A stretch of 64,000 bases of DNA from NCBI RefSeq assembly GCF_040581485.1, contig NC_090134.1:16607501-16671500 (forward strand), in the 5' to 3' direction. The position numbers and the translations under genes are program-made. Shown here in pieces: positions 1-13,615 of this stretch. Below the pieces are notes generated by a model, which did not search any database, was not told where the DNA came from, and worked only from the letters and a program-made list of their open reading frames with translations. Numbering within the stretch: position 1 is the first letter of the stretch; every line of letters starts with the position of its first letter. The stretch is from Linepithema humile. Its lineage: Eukaryota > Arthropoda > Insecta > Hymenoptera > Formicidae.

Positions 1-1822
1 TTCTCTTTTTCTACACGTTCTTATTTTCTATCCACCTCTGATCTACTCGTCTCGTTAAACCTCGTCTCGTAGACGAGTTTACAACGAGTTTATTACTCGT
101 GTTACTTTTGCCCGCCGTTCTCATTAAACGTAACGAGCATTCGTGCTTCGCGCGCGCGCACGCGGATCTTCAAACTGTGAGGCGCGTTTCACGCCGTCCA
201 CGCTGCGCTTTCTGTCACGCTTCCATATCTGCGTATATGAAAAAATTGCAAGAATTCTTTGCTCCCTCCAGTTACGATAATAATTATCACAAAAGGACAG
301 CGCGTCTGTCGAAGTTCAAAACGTTTACCTTGTTCGCGATCGCCGATGCCATTGTTGTGTATCTTCAATATATTTATGGGCAGTTGCGCGAGGGTGGCGA
401 CAGGCAGGAAGAAACTTCTGGCGCGATCTCCGCTACAACGTTGAATTATGATCATTTTACGGGCGAAGATGGAGAGACCGGAGGAAAAGAAAAGGAATTA
501 CGGTTATGCTTCCGATAAAATTCCGCGCCGCACGGCGCGAAATTATTTAAGGTGCACTGCTCTTCGAGGAGCTCGCCGAGACCATAGACTTCGTCGTCGG
601 AATGTCGAAGCGCCAATCCTTTTTCTTTGGGTTTCTTAACCGACCGGCGCGGTGCCGGTCGTAAAAAAGACGAAACCCTTGCGACACGACCAATTCGACT
701 TCCGTGCCCTTACGCTCGACTGTCCTATGAAGAAAAAAATCAATTTGTCCTATTTTCTGTACGCCGAGAAAGATAAGGGTGCTATAGAAAAAGAAACCAT
801 CTTTCGGTGCGCAATCAGACCGATTCCGTTCGAGAAAGAAGGAAGACTTATATCTCCCTGCGCGAAAATTCATTCCTTCTCCGCTTCTTAAAAACAAAAC
901 GAAACTGCAGAGAGAAGCCCATGCTTGTCTGTAAATAATTTGAGTGGAGTGCCTCGACTGCGCAGTCGAATCGTTGAGAGGTCCTTCTTTCTCTATCTCT
1001 TTCCCGTCCTCATTCTCTCTCTCTTTCTCTCTCCAGATTCACCGTTTGCGTACCTGAGCAAAAGCGCGGGGTGCACCCTGAGAGACGTAGATATTTTTCC
1101 ATGTGCAGACACGCATATATATGTACGTTGCGCGTAGAATCGTAGAGCGAGTGTGTATGTCGTTTCAGACGGCGGTACGACCGGTGCTTTTTGCAACGCA
1201 ACAAGCTCCGGCTCGATTGTCTCTAAAACCGTCCTCGGTGAAATGCACGTACTCTTTTCCTCGAGTTCCGTCGGTGCGCCGAGTGAGAGAGTCCCCCTTT
1301 AGCCTCACACGAATCCAGCCCTCCGCAAACTTCCGCGCGCTGTTTGGATAGGTGCTACGCACTCCGCTTCTCCAGAGACACTCGTCAGCGAATACGCCGA
1401 AGCAGACAGAATACGGCAACGCTGTTACATCGGCAAGAATGATTTGCGTAATGGCGTCGCGTGACTGAGTTTGTGTCGTGTCAGTGAATGAGCACGGCGA
1501 AAACATCAGACATGATTGGAATTTCTCACTGTTAAATCTTAATTAGCATGAACATCTCGAATTTATTTCTACAGAGCACTCTTTTGTTACAAAAACTGTT
1601 ACGTTATTAGAAATCTGATTGAAGATATTTTGTTCATTCGAAGTGAAAATTAATTTTCGAAAAGAAAATTTCAAGTCAAAGTTAATTCTTTTCATAAAAT
1701 GATTTGCGGGATTAAATTTATATAATAACGTTCTGTCGTAATAAAAATTTCTCTCCGGTAAGTTATTCGCTTGCCAATCGCGAGATCGGGATACGCTGAA
1801 ACCAGCGATGGTATAGCATTTG

Positions 1823-1830
1823 TGACGTCA
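1823..1830. promoter_or_regulatory. Perfect CRE-type palindrome with adjacent POU-like half site
   Basis: TGACGTCA is the canonical binding site of CREB/ATF bZIP proteins. TTTGCATT, close to the octamer core, begins two bases downstream at 1832. Occupancy is not known; a perfect 8-mer occurs by chance about once in 65 kb. Confidence 0.25.
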
Positions 1831-2035
1831 GTTTGCATTCATTAGAAGTTTTTCTGCTAATGCGCGGTTCTATATCCGGAAAGATAATCGAACTCGTTCA
1901 AAACTAGTTTCCGGACGAGTGAAATTGGCATTCTCCCCGAGGCCGAGAACGTCGAGATCCGACGTTAGATTTTGTCAGGACATAGGATATTAGGCAACGC
2001 TGTAGACGCAAAGAGAAACGCGCAGGAATTCAGTC

Positions 2036-2110
2036 TGGAAACTCCCTCTGTTCTCCCCCCCCCTCCCCTCCCCTCCTCGCCGTCCCTCTTGCCGTTTCTC
2101 CCTCTTGCTT
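2036..2110 (+). repeat. Pyrimidine/C-rich tract
   Basis: Nearly pure C/T with a run of nine C at 2055-2063, followed by repeated CCCCTCC blocks. The complementary strand is G-rich and may form a quadruplex or triplex. Confidence 0.7.
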
Positions 2111-2980
2111 GAGCCCTCTCGTGCAATCTTGCTGGTTGCAGATAAGACTAATTACCATTATATCCACGGAGAATAGCTCGTGCACCATCATCCGAGAATC
2201 CTCTATCCTAATCTAACCTTTAATAATATCGTCGACAGTCAACAAGCTGCGCAGCACGAGACATTCCAAGTTGATCATAATTAACAAAACACAATGTGTA
2301 GATTTTAACGTGAGAAATGTTAAGACAATGGCACACGCGATTATTTCTAAACATTTTTCTCAACGCGCAAGCAGCAGAGCGAGTGATATTTCAAGATGCA
2401 AATGCCCGCGGCCTAATCCTCGTACTTACCGGTATAATTTATTAAGCGCGGCATACACTCGCTAAAATAATTAACTTAGTATAATCAACTAGTTTACGCG
2501 TGGCAACTGTAATTTAACGAAGAGCAAAGTTTTGAAATTGGCTCGCCATGTGTTCCATATTCTATATCACAAGCTGCAACTTCTATCCACGTCGCAATAC
2601 ATAGACTGTTCGCGCTTATGCATGCGTTAGACTCGGTTTTAAAGATGAAATCATGAGCGGCGGGCGGAACGCGCGGCCCACCATTAACGTTGCGAAAGAG
2701 ATGCGGAGCTTATTTGAATGTATCGGTGTCTTTAGCGGAAAACGACGAGTCTCTGCTTACTAATGGCGAGTCGCGCGAAACTTTGGACGGGCGTTATGAA
2801 AATTTACGGATTTTAAATGCCCGCGGACGGGCGGGCGGCATTAGAAGTTTTTACCCGCGCGAAACTTCGCCCTTCTTATCTCCCTTTATGGTCGAGTGCC
2901 GTCCTAGAAAATGGGGTAACGCGAGTATCTCGAAGCGGAAACATCGATCTCTCCGGAGGGTCGTAAAGACGCGGCAGGCG

Positions 2981-3050
2981 GGCAAAGACAAAAAGGAAAA
3001 AGGGGGGGTGGAAAAAAGAGAGAGGGGAGAAAATAGACGAAGGAAGGAAA
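2981..3050 (+). repeat. Purine-rich tract
   Basis: About 70 bases almost entirely A and G, with a seven-G run and GAGAGAGGGGAGAAAA-type blocks. Long purine strands keep both strands poor in some stop codons, which explains overlapping open frames here. Confidence 0.65.
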
Positions 3051-5760
3051 TAATCCCGGAAATTGAAGTGGACAGAGAGTCTACCTGCGAGTGATATTTC
3101 CATTCTTTGATAAAGAGAACATCTGTTAATAGGTCAGTGGGACGGCGATATTTTGTACATCGAAACAAAGAACGCGACCGTCTTTTTGTGCTTGGTCCAA
3201 CATTTTAAACTTCCAAGCAATAATGGAATCTGAAGAAAAGTCAACGTAGAGAAAATGGGAAAAGCGTGTAATACATTGTACATCGGCAACTTTAGTAAAT
3301 CCTAAAAAATTATCAACAATATTATTGCATCTCACGTTCGAATAATAATTATCATTAATTATAAATTTTATATTTTATTGTTGGAATAGTATAGTTTTTC
3401 TGCAAGCAAGCGGAATACCATTTTATTTACTCGTGCGATAAGTTGCAAGCGTCTCCACGATCCGCCGCTGTGTAAATTTTCACAATGCAAAAGACGAAGC
3501 GGGTAAAAATGAGTCGCGATTTGAAGTGAATCAAAATTGTGCACTGCGAAATCAGCCCCGAGTCACTAGTTTAATTTATTTAGTCGTTCGTTGTATCGCC
3601 CGGACACCTCTCTTCCGTCCAAGCTGCTAGCGGCGCGGCGGTGACAAGGAGAGACGGTGTCGGCGAAGTTGGTAACTTTATGCTCCGCTTGTTTAGATTG
3701 GACAGGAAAGCGGTCCCTCTGGTTCTCGCCGATGTTGGTAATTTGGCACCGACTTCGGAGCCAACCAGCCGGTACCGTTGACGGTTTAACCGTAATCACT
3801 GAGCACAACGACTTTCCTGAACTCCAAATCCCAAGATTGTCCGTGTCGCCAAAGGCGTCCGCGGGCGCGCTCTCGCATAGCGTCGGATCGATCTCGTGAT
3901 CGAGTAGGAAAGACCGCGTTCCGCGCCAGCTGCCGCATTCGTCGGCCACTTAACCCCGTTGCCTCTATTCCTAAGTTACTGACACGGCAAGCGTGTTATT
4001 ACCTATCGTAATGCATGCATCGTTCACCGGTTACACGATGTTTTTCAAGATGTTCCTCGAGCTGACGGTAATTAAGCGCGCACCGAAAGGGAAACGAGGC
4101 GCTTCCATTTCGTAGCAATTATCGCAGATAATTGCGGGATAAATGGGTTGATAAGCATCTTGCTCGCGAGAATCATGCTCGCAAATTTCCTAATATCATT
4201 ATGAACGATCCCCCTTCATCGTATTATTTATTCGTATCCACGTATATTGCGTACATTCAAGCGCGTCGAGTATCTCGAATAATAGTCAAGTATCGTACTT
4301 TTCTGTTAAACGACGTTATACAAATGCGCGTATTATTTCAAAAGATGCAGACCTAATTGTCGTGGCCCGTGGCGTGAATCGGGCAATGACGAATAACTAT
4401 TCAAGCGAAATACTCGGCAATTATGTCATATTGCGGTATTACACGTGTGCGCGTGCGAACTTCATCTCTACATATGGCGTTTACATCCCAGTTTCATGGC
4501 TTTCGGTTCGTGTAACTCATCGAGTAGTTGGAACTACACACTCGCCTGGATGCGAGGATCCGACTTGTCGGTGTATTCCTCTGGGTATATATTGTCGGCA
4601 AAAGCGATTAGCAAGGCGCGACTGTTTGAGGTGTAGGCGCGCAAATACGGGCTTATTGATTCGCCACTAGATACTGCTGCGCCGAGAATTGCCGCGATAT
4701 CGCCGTGTATATATATTTATTTTTAATGCGATTCTATGTCGAGGTGGACGTAATGTGTACCTTGCGATAATACTTTGCACAGTTCTCCAAATGGTCGAAG
4801 CGGTGTATTTTTATGATTAGCAAACTGCATTTCTAATTTTTACAAAATTTCTGTAATAACAAGAATTGATTCTTACATTTATCTTTCTCTGAGTATTAAA
4901 ATCAAGGCAAAATACTTAATATTGGTTTTTTACGTGTCAAAAGTAATTCGGATCGCGAAAAAAATGATAATTAAAACGTGGTAAAATTTTTCATAATGAA
5001 ATTTATTTATGGAAAGATTACTTGAGTTATTTGATTGTTTTCTTACTTTCTCTAGTTACTTGAAATTTGCTAAATACTTAATTAGTTGAAATATAAATCA
5101 TACAGCACTCCGATTACCACGTGCTTTAGCTTTTAATAGCGGTTCCTTCAGTTTATTGATTGTGTATCAAAGAGCTCGTGTCATTTCCATTTGTGAAATG
5201 TTTGTGAATGCGCATTCGAACGGATGTATGACGAACGCAACTCTCTCTCGCGCTATTAATGTATATCTAATGCACTTATAGAATTTCGTCGATTCAGGCG
5301 TGAGGCACAAATGAGGACGCCCTCAAGTTCCGAAATTCATTACGGCGCGCTGCATCGAACTCTTAGCACGTATACAGCTGCCATTTAACCAGCCATTCAC
5401 TCCACCGCGCCGCTTTCTATCCTCTAATAACTTCCCGATAGTCGAAACGTCACGAGTTCCAGCGAACGACTAGACTCCGTATACGCTTCCAATAACCGCA
5501 GGACAGTTGCCAACTGTGGCACATGTCGTTTTCCAGGGACGCTTCCGCTCGTGAATTTACTTTGCAGCCTCACCCGCTCAAAACGAGATATAGGGCAGTT
5601 CAATTTTTCAAATTCTCTAATGCATGTCGCGGAATCTCCAATTCGGCTGATGGTGGAAGAAAAAGGCAAACGTGTAATTCTAACAATTTCTCCTCATCTC
5701 GAATATACATGTACATGTAAACGGTGACGGTGTTAAACAAATTCTAACCAGAAGCAATTA

Positions 5761-8700
5761 TAATTAAAATTAATTACGATAAGCTGAAAATTAATTTCGG
5801 AGGATTCGCACCGAAGAAATCCGAGATCTTCCCTCCGTTTAGTGCCATTTGATCGCATACGTCGAAAATTCCGAGCTCAACCTTGGCTGGTATAATTAGC
5901 CGCGAAATCCTGTCCGCGTTGAGTGAGCGCGGGTGCTTTTGGAATACCGAGGGAACGCCGTACTCAGACAACCGGTGGATCCGCGCCACGCGGTAACCTT
6001 CAGACGACAGCGACGACGGGAAGGTGGAAGTCTCACAACGGGGTTTCGTAAGATGAGCTATGACGCTACACGGCAAAGTTAGCGGCTTAGCGTCAACGTT
6101 TGACAAATTGTGCACCTCCGCCTCGCGCCATTGGACGACGGCAATCTCCATTCTCTCTGTATCCGCGGCAATGACGTACGCCTTTGTCCCGGCTTGACGC
6201 GCATTTTGTTGAATGGCCACCTTTTCGGGCGCGCAACGCGCCGACCGCGTGCGTTATTAAACAACAAAAGCGTTCCTGGAAGACAGTCCGCGTGATTCGT
6301 AATTAATTACGAGTGAGATAAACACGTCACGATGAATCGCGAGCTTAGACGTCGCGCCTTTGATTAATTGCCACTCGAAAGCTGCTGTAATCTGAACAAA
6401 AAAACACAGTCGCGCGCACAGATACGTACAAACGTTCCCATAGTATCCAAAATCCATTTGTATAGATATCATCTTTTAACAGTAAGCTGTAAACTTTTCG
6501 ACTCGACGCTAAATAGATAATATTTGTTTGTGAATGAATTTTTACGCAACTGCGCGACTTTGTAGAAAGATATCTTCCTAAACGAGATTCTCTATCCAGA
6601 GGCTCACGTCAGGAGAGCGTACGAAGAAGTTAACAAGAAGACGAGAGTTGTTGGGAAGATCTCCCACCTACGCGTGGAAGATTTAACCGATAAAGGAACA
6701 TCGTCATTGTGACTCGATCACGCTTCTCCCGCATCTAACGCCTTTCATCGCCGCGATCACGGGCGCGTCTTCATCTGCCTGTCGTCTCTTTAAACCGATG
6801 ACTGCACGTGTCACTGCGACTCCCCACGATCGCGCGCCAGTTGTGTTCGCCGCGTGTGTGAGACGCGTTTCGCGGAACGCATGTAAGATTAATCGCGACG
6901 TGCGAAACAGCCCGCTACCCGCGTCTGCGAACACGTGTTGCCCATTCCTGCTTCTCTACTTGGGTGGTTCCGCGACCGTGCGGGACGCACGATTAGCATC
7001 GGGATATCGCGATGTTCTTCACGGCGAACGCCGTTCGATAACGACGTGCCTGTGAACGGCTCGTGTCCGACGCGTGATTGCGGACGTGGTGTGACGGGAC
7101 GAATCGAGTCGCAATTTATTTTTTACATGTAGTTATAAAAACGGTGAAACTGTTGCAAATGCTATGTTAACGAGGAGAAGTAAAGAAATGACAACAATAT
7201 CACTTTACAAGAAACATTTCTTTAAGACAATCTGTGTCTTAAATGTTACGTATGAATATTTTAAAGCCAAATTTTATAGACGTAGAATTATCTTAACAAA
7301 ATTGTCGATTTTTTGTCAAACAGTGTGTTGTTGCTCATTATCGTTAATCTTCGGATAATAATTCTTTGAAAACGATTTATTACGATTATTTTCTCGCAAT
7401 ATAAAATAGCTATATTGAAAACAATCTTCAGACAATCAGATTGTCTTATGCGATTTCTGTAATCGTTCGATGCATCATTATTGAAATTTTTACAAGTATC
7501 AGATTTTATGTTGCTTCCGTAAAAAAATTACTCCATCATAATTTCTATTAATGATATTAATAGTGCATTTTAAGTGTAGTTATTTTTGACACAAGATCGT
7601 TTCCGCGGCAGGATATATCATTTCACGGCGTAGCGTCGGGGTTTTCGAACGAACGTCCATCGCTGTTTCAATAAGCTCATGGGAATCGGCAAACGCGCGG
7701 AGGAGAGGACCGAAAACCCGCGCGCGACGGCAGTGTGGTGGCTGTACTGAAATATTAAACGGGAGAGAGTGCAGGACCTGCTGTGATGCATCCACGCACG
7801 CATTCCTGCGTAGGTTGCACACGCAACAGCCTATACCTGTACATGTCTACTATTTTGTGAAACCGTCGCGTACGTGTATTTTAACTGGTTTCGGTGGCCC
7901 TGAACGCTGCGACAATGCTTTGGGGTTGTCACTATATGCGCCTGATAAATATTATAATTAGCTGATGCGCGGCAGCAATATAATTCATTTATGCGTTAAT
8001 TCTTGCTACCCGGCGTCATAGACTCCCCTGATAATGCCGCCACCGAAACACACGGTGTCAGTTATCTCGGACGTCGGACACTTTGTCGGTAAAAACTACG
8101 AGGGCTCGCTTTAATTGAACACTAAATATGTAAAGAACCATAATATGAATTAATTACAAGGGTGGATACAAAAATGTTTCAATCGACGCTTAGAAACTCT
8201 GTAAAGGAAACACAGATATGTTGATGTAAAATCCACTGTAATTATAAATTAATTTTTTTTTATCAAACAAAATTTAAATGTTTGCACATCTCTAAATATT
8301 TTCGCAAGCTGTTACAAAGTTCGTACTCGATTCCGCCGTGTGCGGATAGAAGTTGCAGCATAATAAAATAATCTTCGCTATCGCGATACAATGCGCAATA
8401 AATATTACAATCGTCCGAGTTGTAACGACGTATTAACTCATTTACATAGCGGTCTCTCGCATCCAGACGACGTTGAGTTCCCTTGATGCCGTAATGCCGT
8501 AGCGAACCTCGTTAGCTCGAGTTTCCTGTGATAGTGGCGCACCACTGACTGCATTACACGTACACCGGCATCACAGGCAATCGTCCAACGATCGAATCGA
8601 CTGACTCCCGACTCCCAATGTGTATTCCGCGCGCGCTGCATGTCAGCCCAATTTTGCCCGGAAATACGTGTCGCTCCGCCGTTGTAGCACGCGTCCCGCG

Positions 8701-10320
8701 CCATACGCCGGCGCAATGCGGGGGAGCAGGGGTTTCGTGCCGCGGGTTAATTAATAAATGGGAATTCGATTTGGCGGGAATAATTCAGGAATTAACATCG
8801 CGCCCGACCGGCCTATCACTATCCGCTTCGATGCCGCGACGCGCGTCGTTTGGCCAGCAAGGCGATGTACGCACGACAATGCACGATCGTGTCAATATTG
8901 ACAGTGCGCTGCGAATGTTAATAATTGATCAATGGCAATTCCTATTGCTCTATTTGAAAATCATTCTTACTTACTCGCACACTTGTGTCGGAAAGGAAGA
9001 TAGAATCTAATTATTTAAATAATTTCTTTGATATATATAATGATTCTAAATTTATAATCCGTGATAATTAACGACTCTAAATTTTCTATTTCCGTTCTCG
9101 ATGAATTTATTTTATAACTGTTTAGTCGAAAACCGGTGAAAATAGAAGTTTACTCAAACTATAAATGCCAGTTAGGAATGCTGAACAACTAATTATGAAT
9201 AACGTAATAGCGTACATTCATTTATTACGTTATTTCTTTATGATTGTTATGATAATCGTGATAACGAGGGTTTAACAGCGACAACGGTGCTCTTTAGCAG
9301 ACAATTTTCATTTGTATGAGAATCGCCAGCTGTCCATTACATCTTCTTGGTGTACACTTGTCTGCGTGTACCGTCCGTGGTCGCGTATACCGGCGTATGC
9401 TTTGCGGTAACACCAGCACGTGGGCTAGTCCGAGCCAGAAACCCACTCTCGTGCCTGCGGTTTCCTTTGTTTTCTCTGTTTTGTTTCGTATCACTCCATT
9501 ATACCGCACGGAGAATCCTAAAAGAGAGTCGTACCCGCGCGTGCTCGTACCTAGGACACCCACATGGCCAGAAAGTGAAAGATAAACGTGATTCCCGACA
9601 TCTTCACGGAGTATTTTAACTGATTAAAAAGGAAACCATGTGAGAGAATTAATAATATAACTTTCTCCGAATCACATTGACCGTATCTTCACATTTATGT
9701 GTTGAACGTGTCAGCGCCTATTGATCTTAAAGACAAGATTGAAGTAAAATACGTAAATGAGAAAGAAAACGTTACAAAGAGATATTTGCTTGATAACAGC
9801 TTTGCAGGAAATTGCAATTGTGTTGACTATTTATTACTGAAATATATTTTTCTAGCTAAATAATCTGTTTTTTAAAAGGCAAGTTTTTTTTATCGTTTAT
9901 TTTCCTGCAAGGAAGAGTTGTTTTATTTAAATAGTATAATTATAATCATAATAATTAAGAATTATTGTTTTTACGTTAATTTGTAATATTATTCTTGTGG
10001 ATTTTATGTAATATAAATAAATCATGCATGAATGCAGGTGTTGAAATTCAGTTAAGTCCGATGTAGTTATTATTTGCCTCGGTTTTTGACGATATTGGTT
10101 GGTCAAAAATATAATACGAATATAGTTTTATTTCGCCGTATTTGTATCAAAAACAGATTACAGTTATTCGCAAAAATACATTTCAGTTATTTTTAAAAGA
10201 CAATACAATGTCAATCGACACAATTGCAATACTCTGTAATCCCTAATATGATTTAGTGATTGGGAAATTTGTTTCTATTTATTGTAAAATATCTCGCGAA
10301 TCTCCACTCCGGAAGATTTT
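5761..10320. other. Non-coding, AT islands in CpG-rich sequence
   Basis: CpG-rich blocks at about 5800-6300, 6690-7110, 7590-7890 and 8440-8900 are separated by AT-rich islands at 7130-7570, 8110-8300, 9000-9260 and 9600-10320. Small perfect palindromes occur (GACAATCAGATTGTC near 7433; the hairpin at 9198). No RNA gene or exon recognised. The minus-strand 148-codon frame at 5774-6220 has no recognisable domain. Confidence 0.55.
9198..9234. repeat. Perfect 12-bp stem hairpin
   Basis: AATAACGTAATA (9198-9209) is the exact reverse complement of TATTACGTTATT (9223-9234), with a 13-base loop. It is too short to be recognised as an element. Confidence 0.5.
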
Positions 10321-10440
10321 CTTTATCGATTTACGAAACTTAATTTTTTTTATTAAAAATTATTTATTAAAAAGACTTTTTCAAATATTTATATATTTAT
10401 ATGATTATACGAGAGTTAATCGAATGATTATAAACGTTAT
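10321..10440 (-). repeat. AT-rich dispersed repeat, copy A (inverted)
   Basis: Read on the minus strand, this segment aligns with 13616-13740 over roughly 120 bp. Shared blocks are GATTAACTCTC, ATAATCATATAAATAT, AAATATTT, AAATAATTT and TTTTAATAAAA, interrupted by small indels. The order of blocks is the same, so chance AT-rich similarity is unlikely. No coding capacity or clear terminal repeats are seen; a decayed transposon relic is the simplest reading. Confidence 0.6.
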
Positions 10441-11639
10441 TGATACAAATTGTCTCATGTCGCTACAAAGATAATTGTACATTACACATCGCCGTTTTAT
10501 TAGATATAGTACACGAATATGGACGGCGTCAAAGACATCCTGTCGCGCCGGCCATGAATTTTGAAACTGCACACCGCAAACCGTCTGCAACACTGAATTC
10601 GTCAACGAAGCTCGACAGAAATTCGTGTTTGGTGTAGACGGGCGCGCACGAAACGGCCAAATTTGCATTCTTGACCGCACAGAGAACAGCCCGACGCGCG
10701 GCGGCGGCCGGCAAAGCGGCGGAGCAAGGAGGCGAAGCTAAACTGGCACAAACGAGCTAATTTGCTCTCATTAGTGTGACTGCGTGCATTGTCCTCGTTA
10801 TGAGCGGTGGTGTGTTAATTACACTTACACGTTGTCCGAACAGCCAGATAATGCATCCGGTCACCCAAGGTACCACCGTCCAGCGTATGTATCTACAGAA
10901 GAGAAACGGAAAGGGCGATCTTTCATGCCGCGCGAACCGTTTCCGTCATTTCCGAGTCAACGGCAATTCCAGCTTTTAAACGAACATTTTGGTCAACCAA
11001 CGACTGCTAAATTTGATAATATGCCAAATCAGTGAATATAGTTTGTCTCTTTCGTTGTTGTTATTCGTTACGCGTGCGTCGGCGAAAACAACAAAATTTT
11101 TAATTACTCGCGAAGAATTGATAACATTTTCAATAATTGATCGCGATTGCATATTTTGTTTTTGCAGTGTTTTATTACTAGCAACTTGAGAATAATCTAT
11201 TAATCTCGCAACAAAGGGGAACACATTCTGCAGACACAATCAGTTCCGATAAATTGCCGGTTTGAAAAATCGCGCATTGGCAAAACACGGACAAATGGAT
11301 AACAAACAGATATTCCCGCGAGAAAGTTTTCTTCGCTGTTTCATCCGATGGAAGGCGCACAGCCGTCGCGGTAACGCGCGATGGTCGCCGGCGCTGCGCC
11401 GCATCTCGCCTCGACATATCCACCGCGCCACGGCGAGTTCCACGGTCGGGGCGCGTTGTAGGCGAGCGACGGGGGATTTAGTTGTATTTTATTCAGCCAC
11501 TTTATTCCAAGACTTGTCGCAGTTTTACATTTCCATCGGCTGCAGGCAAGCAGCATGTGGTGCACCGTCGGCTATTTCTACATACACACCGGCGGAGGCA
11601 ACATCGGCAACAACAGCAGCGGCGACGGCGGCGGTAGCG

Positions 11640-12060
11640 GCAGCGCAACTCCACTCTTTCCGTCTCTCTTTCCACCCGGGTTTTCGCGGGCCACCTACAC
11701 ACCGTCACCCTCGGTCGCAGCGGTACACAACCGTCCTCGACACTCCATCTTCCGTCCGCTCCTTCTTTCACTTTCCACGGTTACGGCTTTCCACCGTCCC
11801 CTACACTCCTCCCTTCCTCTCACGCCCCTCTCCTCCCCCCTCCGCCGCCGCCTGCTCTTGTCTTCTCTTTCTTTCGTCGCCCATGACTCCAAGAATTTTA
11901 CCGGCTCTCCCTCCCCCTTGGCGACCACCCTGCAGACTTCATTTCGCCTTATACCCTTCACCTACTCCTTATTCCTTTCCTACCGCGCGCTCGCCTCGCA
12001 GCTCTCCACCCTCTGTGTCCCCGCGACACGCCTTCCTCGGTATCTTCATTACGCAGCTTT
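11640..12060 (+). other. Pyrimidine-skewed CpG block
   Basis: About 420 bases are strongly enriched in C and T on the plus strand, with CCTCCC, CTTTCC and CCGCCG blocks. All three stop codons need purines, so this composition leaves long frames open: two overlapping plus-strand frames (11262-12290, 342 codons; 11555-12085, 176 codons) and a minus-strand one. Their translations are Pro/Ser/Arg/Thr-rich and low-complexity without any domain. I regard them as composition effects, not genes. Confidence 0.6.
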
Positions 12061-12663
12061 GTCACTACTCAGCGAGCTCACTTAATTCGCATAATTCGCG
12101 CAATTTCTGTCTTTCCGACACGCCCCCCTCGTTTTTTCGTCGTCGCGCCTCCGCGCGCGAGGATCCTTTCGCAACAGCGGGGGAGAACCGTCTCTCTAAA
12201 ATGAAACTTCGGGGGATAATATTTTTTTTTTTTAGGACGGTGAAAATCAGGAATTTCTTAACGACGTTCTTTGTGTTATCGGCGAACTAATATCGCGATA
12301 TTACCAAGTGAACGAGAAGTCTCTCGAGTTTAAATCAAGTCTTTTGTGTGCGCGCGCGTTCTTATTTACAAATAACATCTTACGATTCCGTTAAATATAA
12401 AGCACGTAAACCGACATATAAAAGGATTGACTCGAATATATCTGTTGTTATACCGTGGATATTTCACGGCGCAGATCGAATGCATTTCTTTCTCAACCAA
12501 ACGCAGACAAGAAAAACATTCTCTCTGAAAGACGCCAACGTCTTTAGCGTTCTGCCTGCTACGGTATTCTTAGTCATTAATGACGGGAGACGTGCATCTC
12601 GAGTACCAAGAGGATTTCTTCCCAGGAACGAGAGATTTTCCTGGTTTCTCTTCGTGCCCCACG

Positions 12664-12715
12664 CTCTCTCTCTCTTTTTCTCTCTCCCTCTCTTTCTGTC
12701 TTTCCGTCTTCCCCG
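12664..12715 (+). repeat. (CT)n-rich imperfect array
   Basis: Interrupted CT and CTTT units over about 50 bases. Confidence 0.7.
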
Positions 12716-12970
12716 CCAGCCTATTTGTCTAGTTCTCTCCTTCGTACCGAATCTCTTCTGCTTGCTCTCTTGGATGGAGACGTTGCGGTCGCTAAATGGA
12801 TTCGTGCGCATTACCGCGTCAGTCTGAATGTGGCTCAATCCATGAAGCAGCATACCCTTTTTACCCTCCCATTAGACTTGCTGTGTCTTGGTCGATACAC
12901 ACGTGTGTGCGCGCCATACCACGCGGAGCAAGTTGCATTAACAAGTTGAATTTAACTATTAAATTCGCGC

Positions 12971-12972
12971 AT

Positions 12973-13013
<41 letters not shown>
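12971..13013 (+). repeat. Compound (AC)n(AT)n microsatellite
   Basis: About ten AC units pass directly into about ten AT units. Alternating purine-pyrimidine DNA of this type is hypervariable. Confidence 0.9.
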
Positions 13014-13615
13014 ACACTCGAAAGTTTACAAAACGGCGAGCCGGTTCTACGTTATGCGGATTGTCCCAGTTTAATTCGCGCTTTCATTCTGTAATTCGTA
13101 ATATTCACCAACTCATTAATGCTCTCGCGCGCGCGCACGTTTTTCCTCTGACGGTTCCACAAAATTACGGACAATTTTCAACAGCCGAACAGTCTCGACC
13201 ACCTGTGCCGCAAAGTTTACGCGATCGCGTCACGACGGTGCAACTCTCGGCCATATTTATCGCGTCGAACGTTACTCGCTTTGTACGTCGACGAGTACAG
13301 CCAACGATACCGAAAATATCGTTGAGGATGCCAGCGGAGTGCATCACCATGATTGGTTCAATTCGCGATATTGCTCGTACATCGTCGCCATTTTATAAAC
13401 TCGCTAGAAAGTAAATCGATAAACATGTAAATAATAAAACCTTTTTTTATAACCCATTGTTGTAGTTTGAAAATGACAAAATTGGTTTAAAAAATTTCGT
13501 TTTAGTTTCGCAGTTCAATTTTATACAAGTTTTACAGCCAACTATGTATATTATCCAAAAACGAAATATTAATGCCTAAATTGCAATACTCCATTGAATA
13601 TTCCATTTACAGTTC

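Larger units (their letters stand above)
1..5760. other. Non-coding, mixed composition
   Basis: No gene supported. CpG-rich stretches (about 1-1400, 2640-3060, 3580-3960) alternate with AT-rich islands (1510-1760, 3300-3420, 4780-5110). A CT-rich patch lies at 981-1035. Open frames at 3566-3949 (minus) and 2690-3094 (plus) are short and featureless. Confidence 0.6.

Noticed and set aside
5774..6220. 148-codon minus-strand frame
   Set aside because: No domain or signal peptide, no splice context, and overlapping frames are open.
11262..12290. 342-codon open frame as a gene
   Set aside because: Pyrimidine-rich, stop-poor sequence leaves several frames open at once; the product is low-complexity Pro/Ser/Arg/Thr without a domain.
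13345..13375. GGTTCAATTC as a tRNA B box
   Set aside because: No matching A box or cloverleaf upstream; lacks the final CC.
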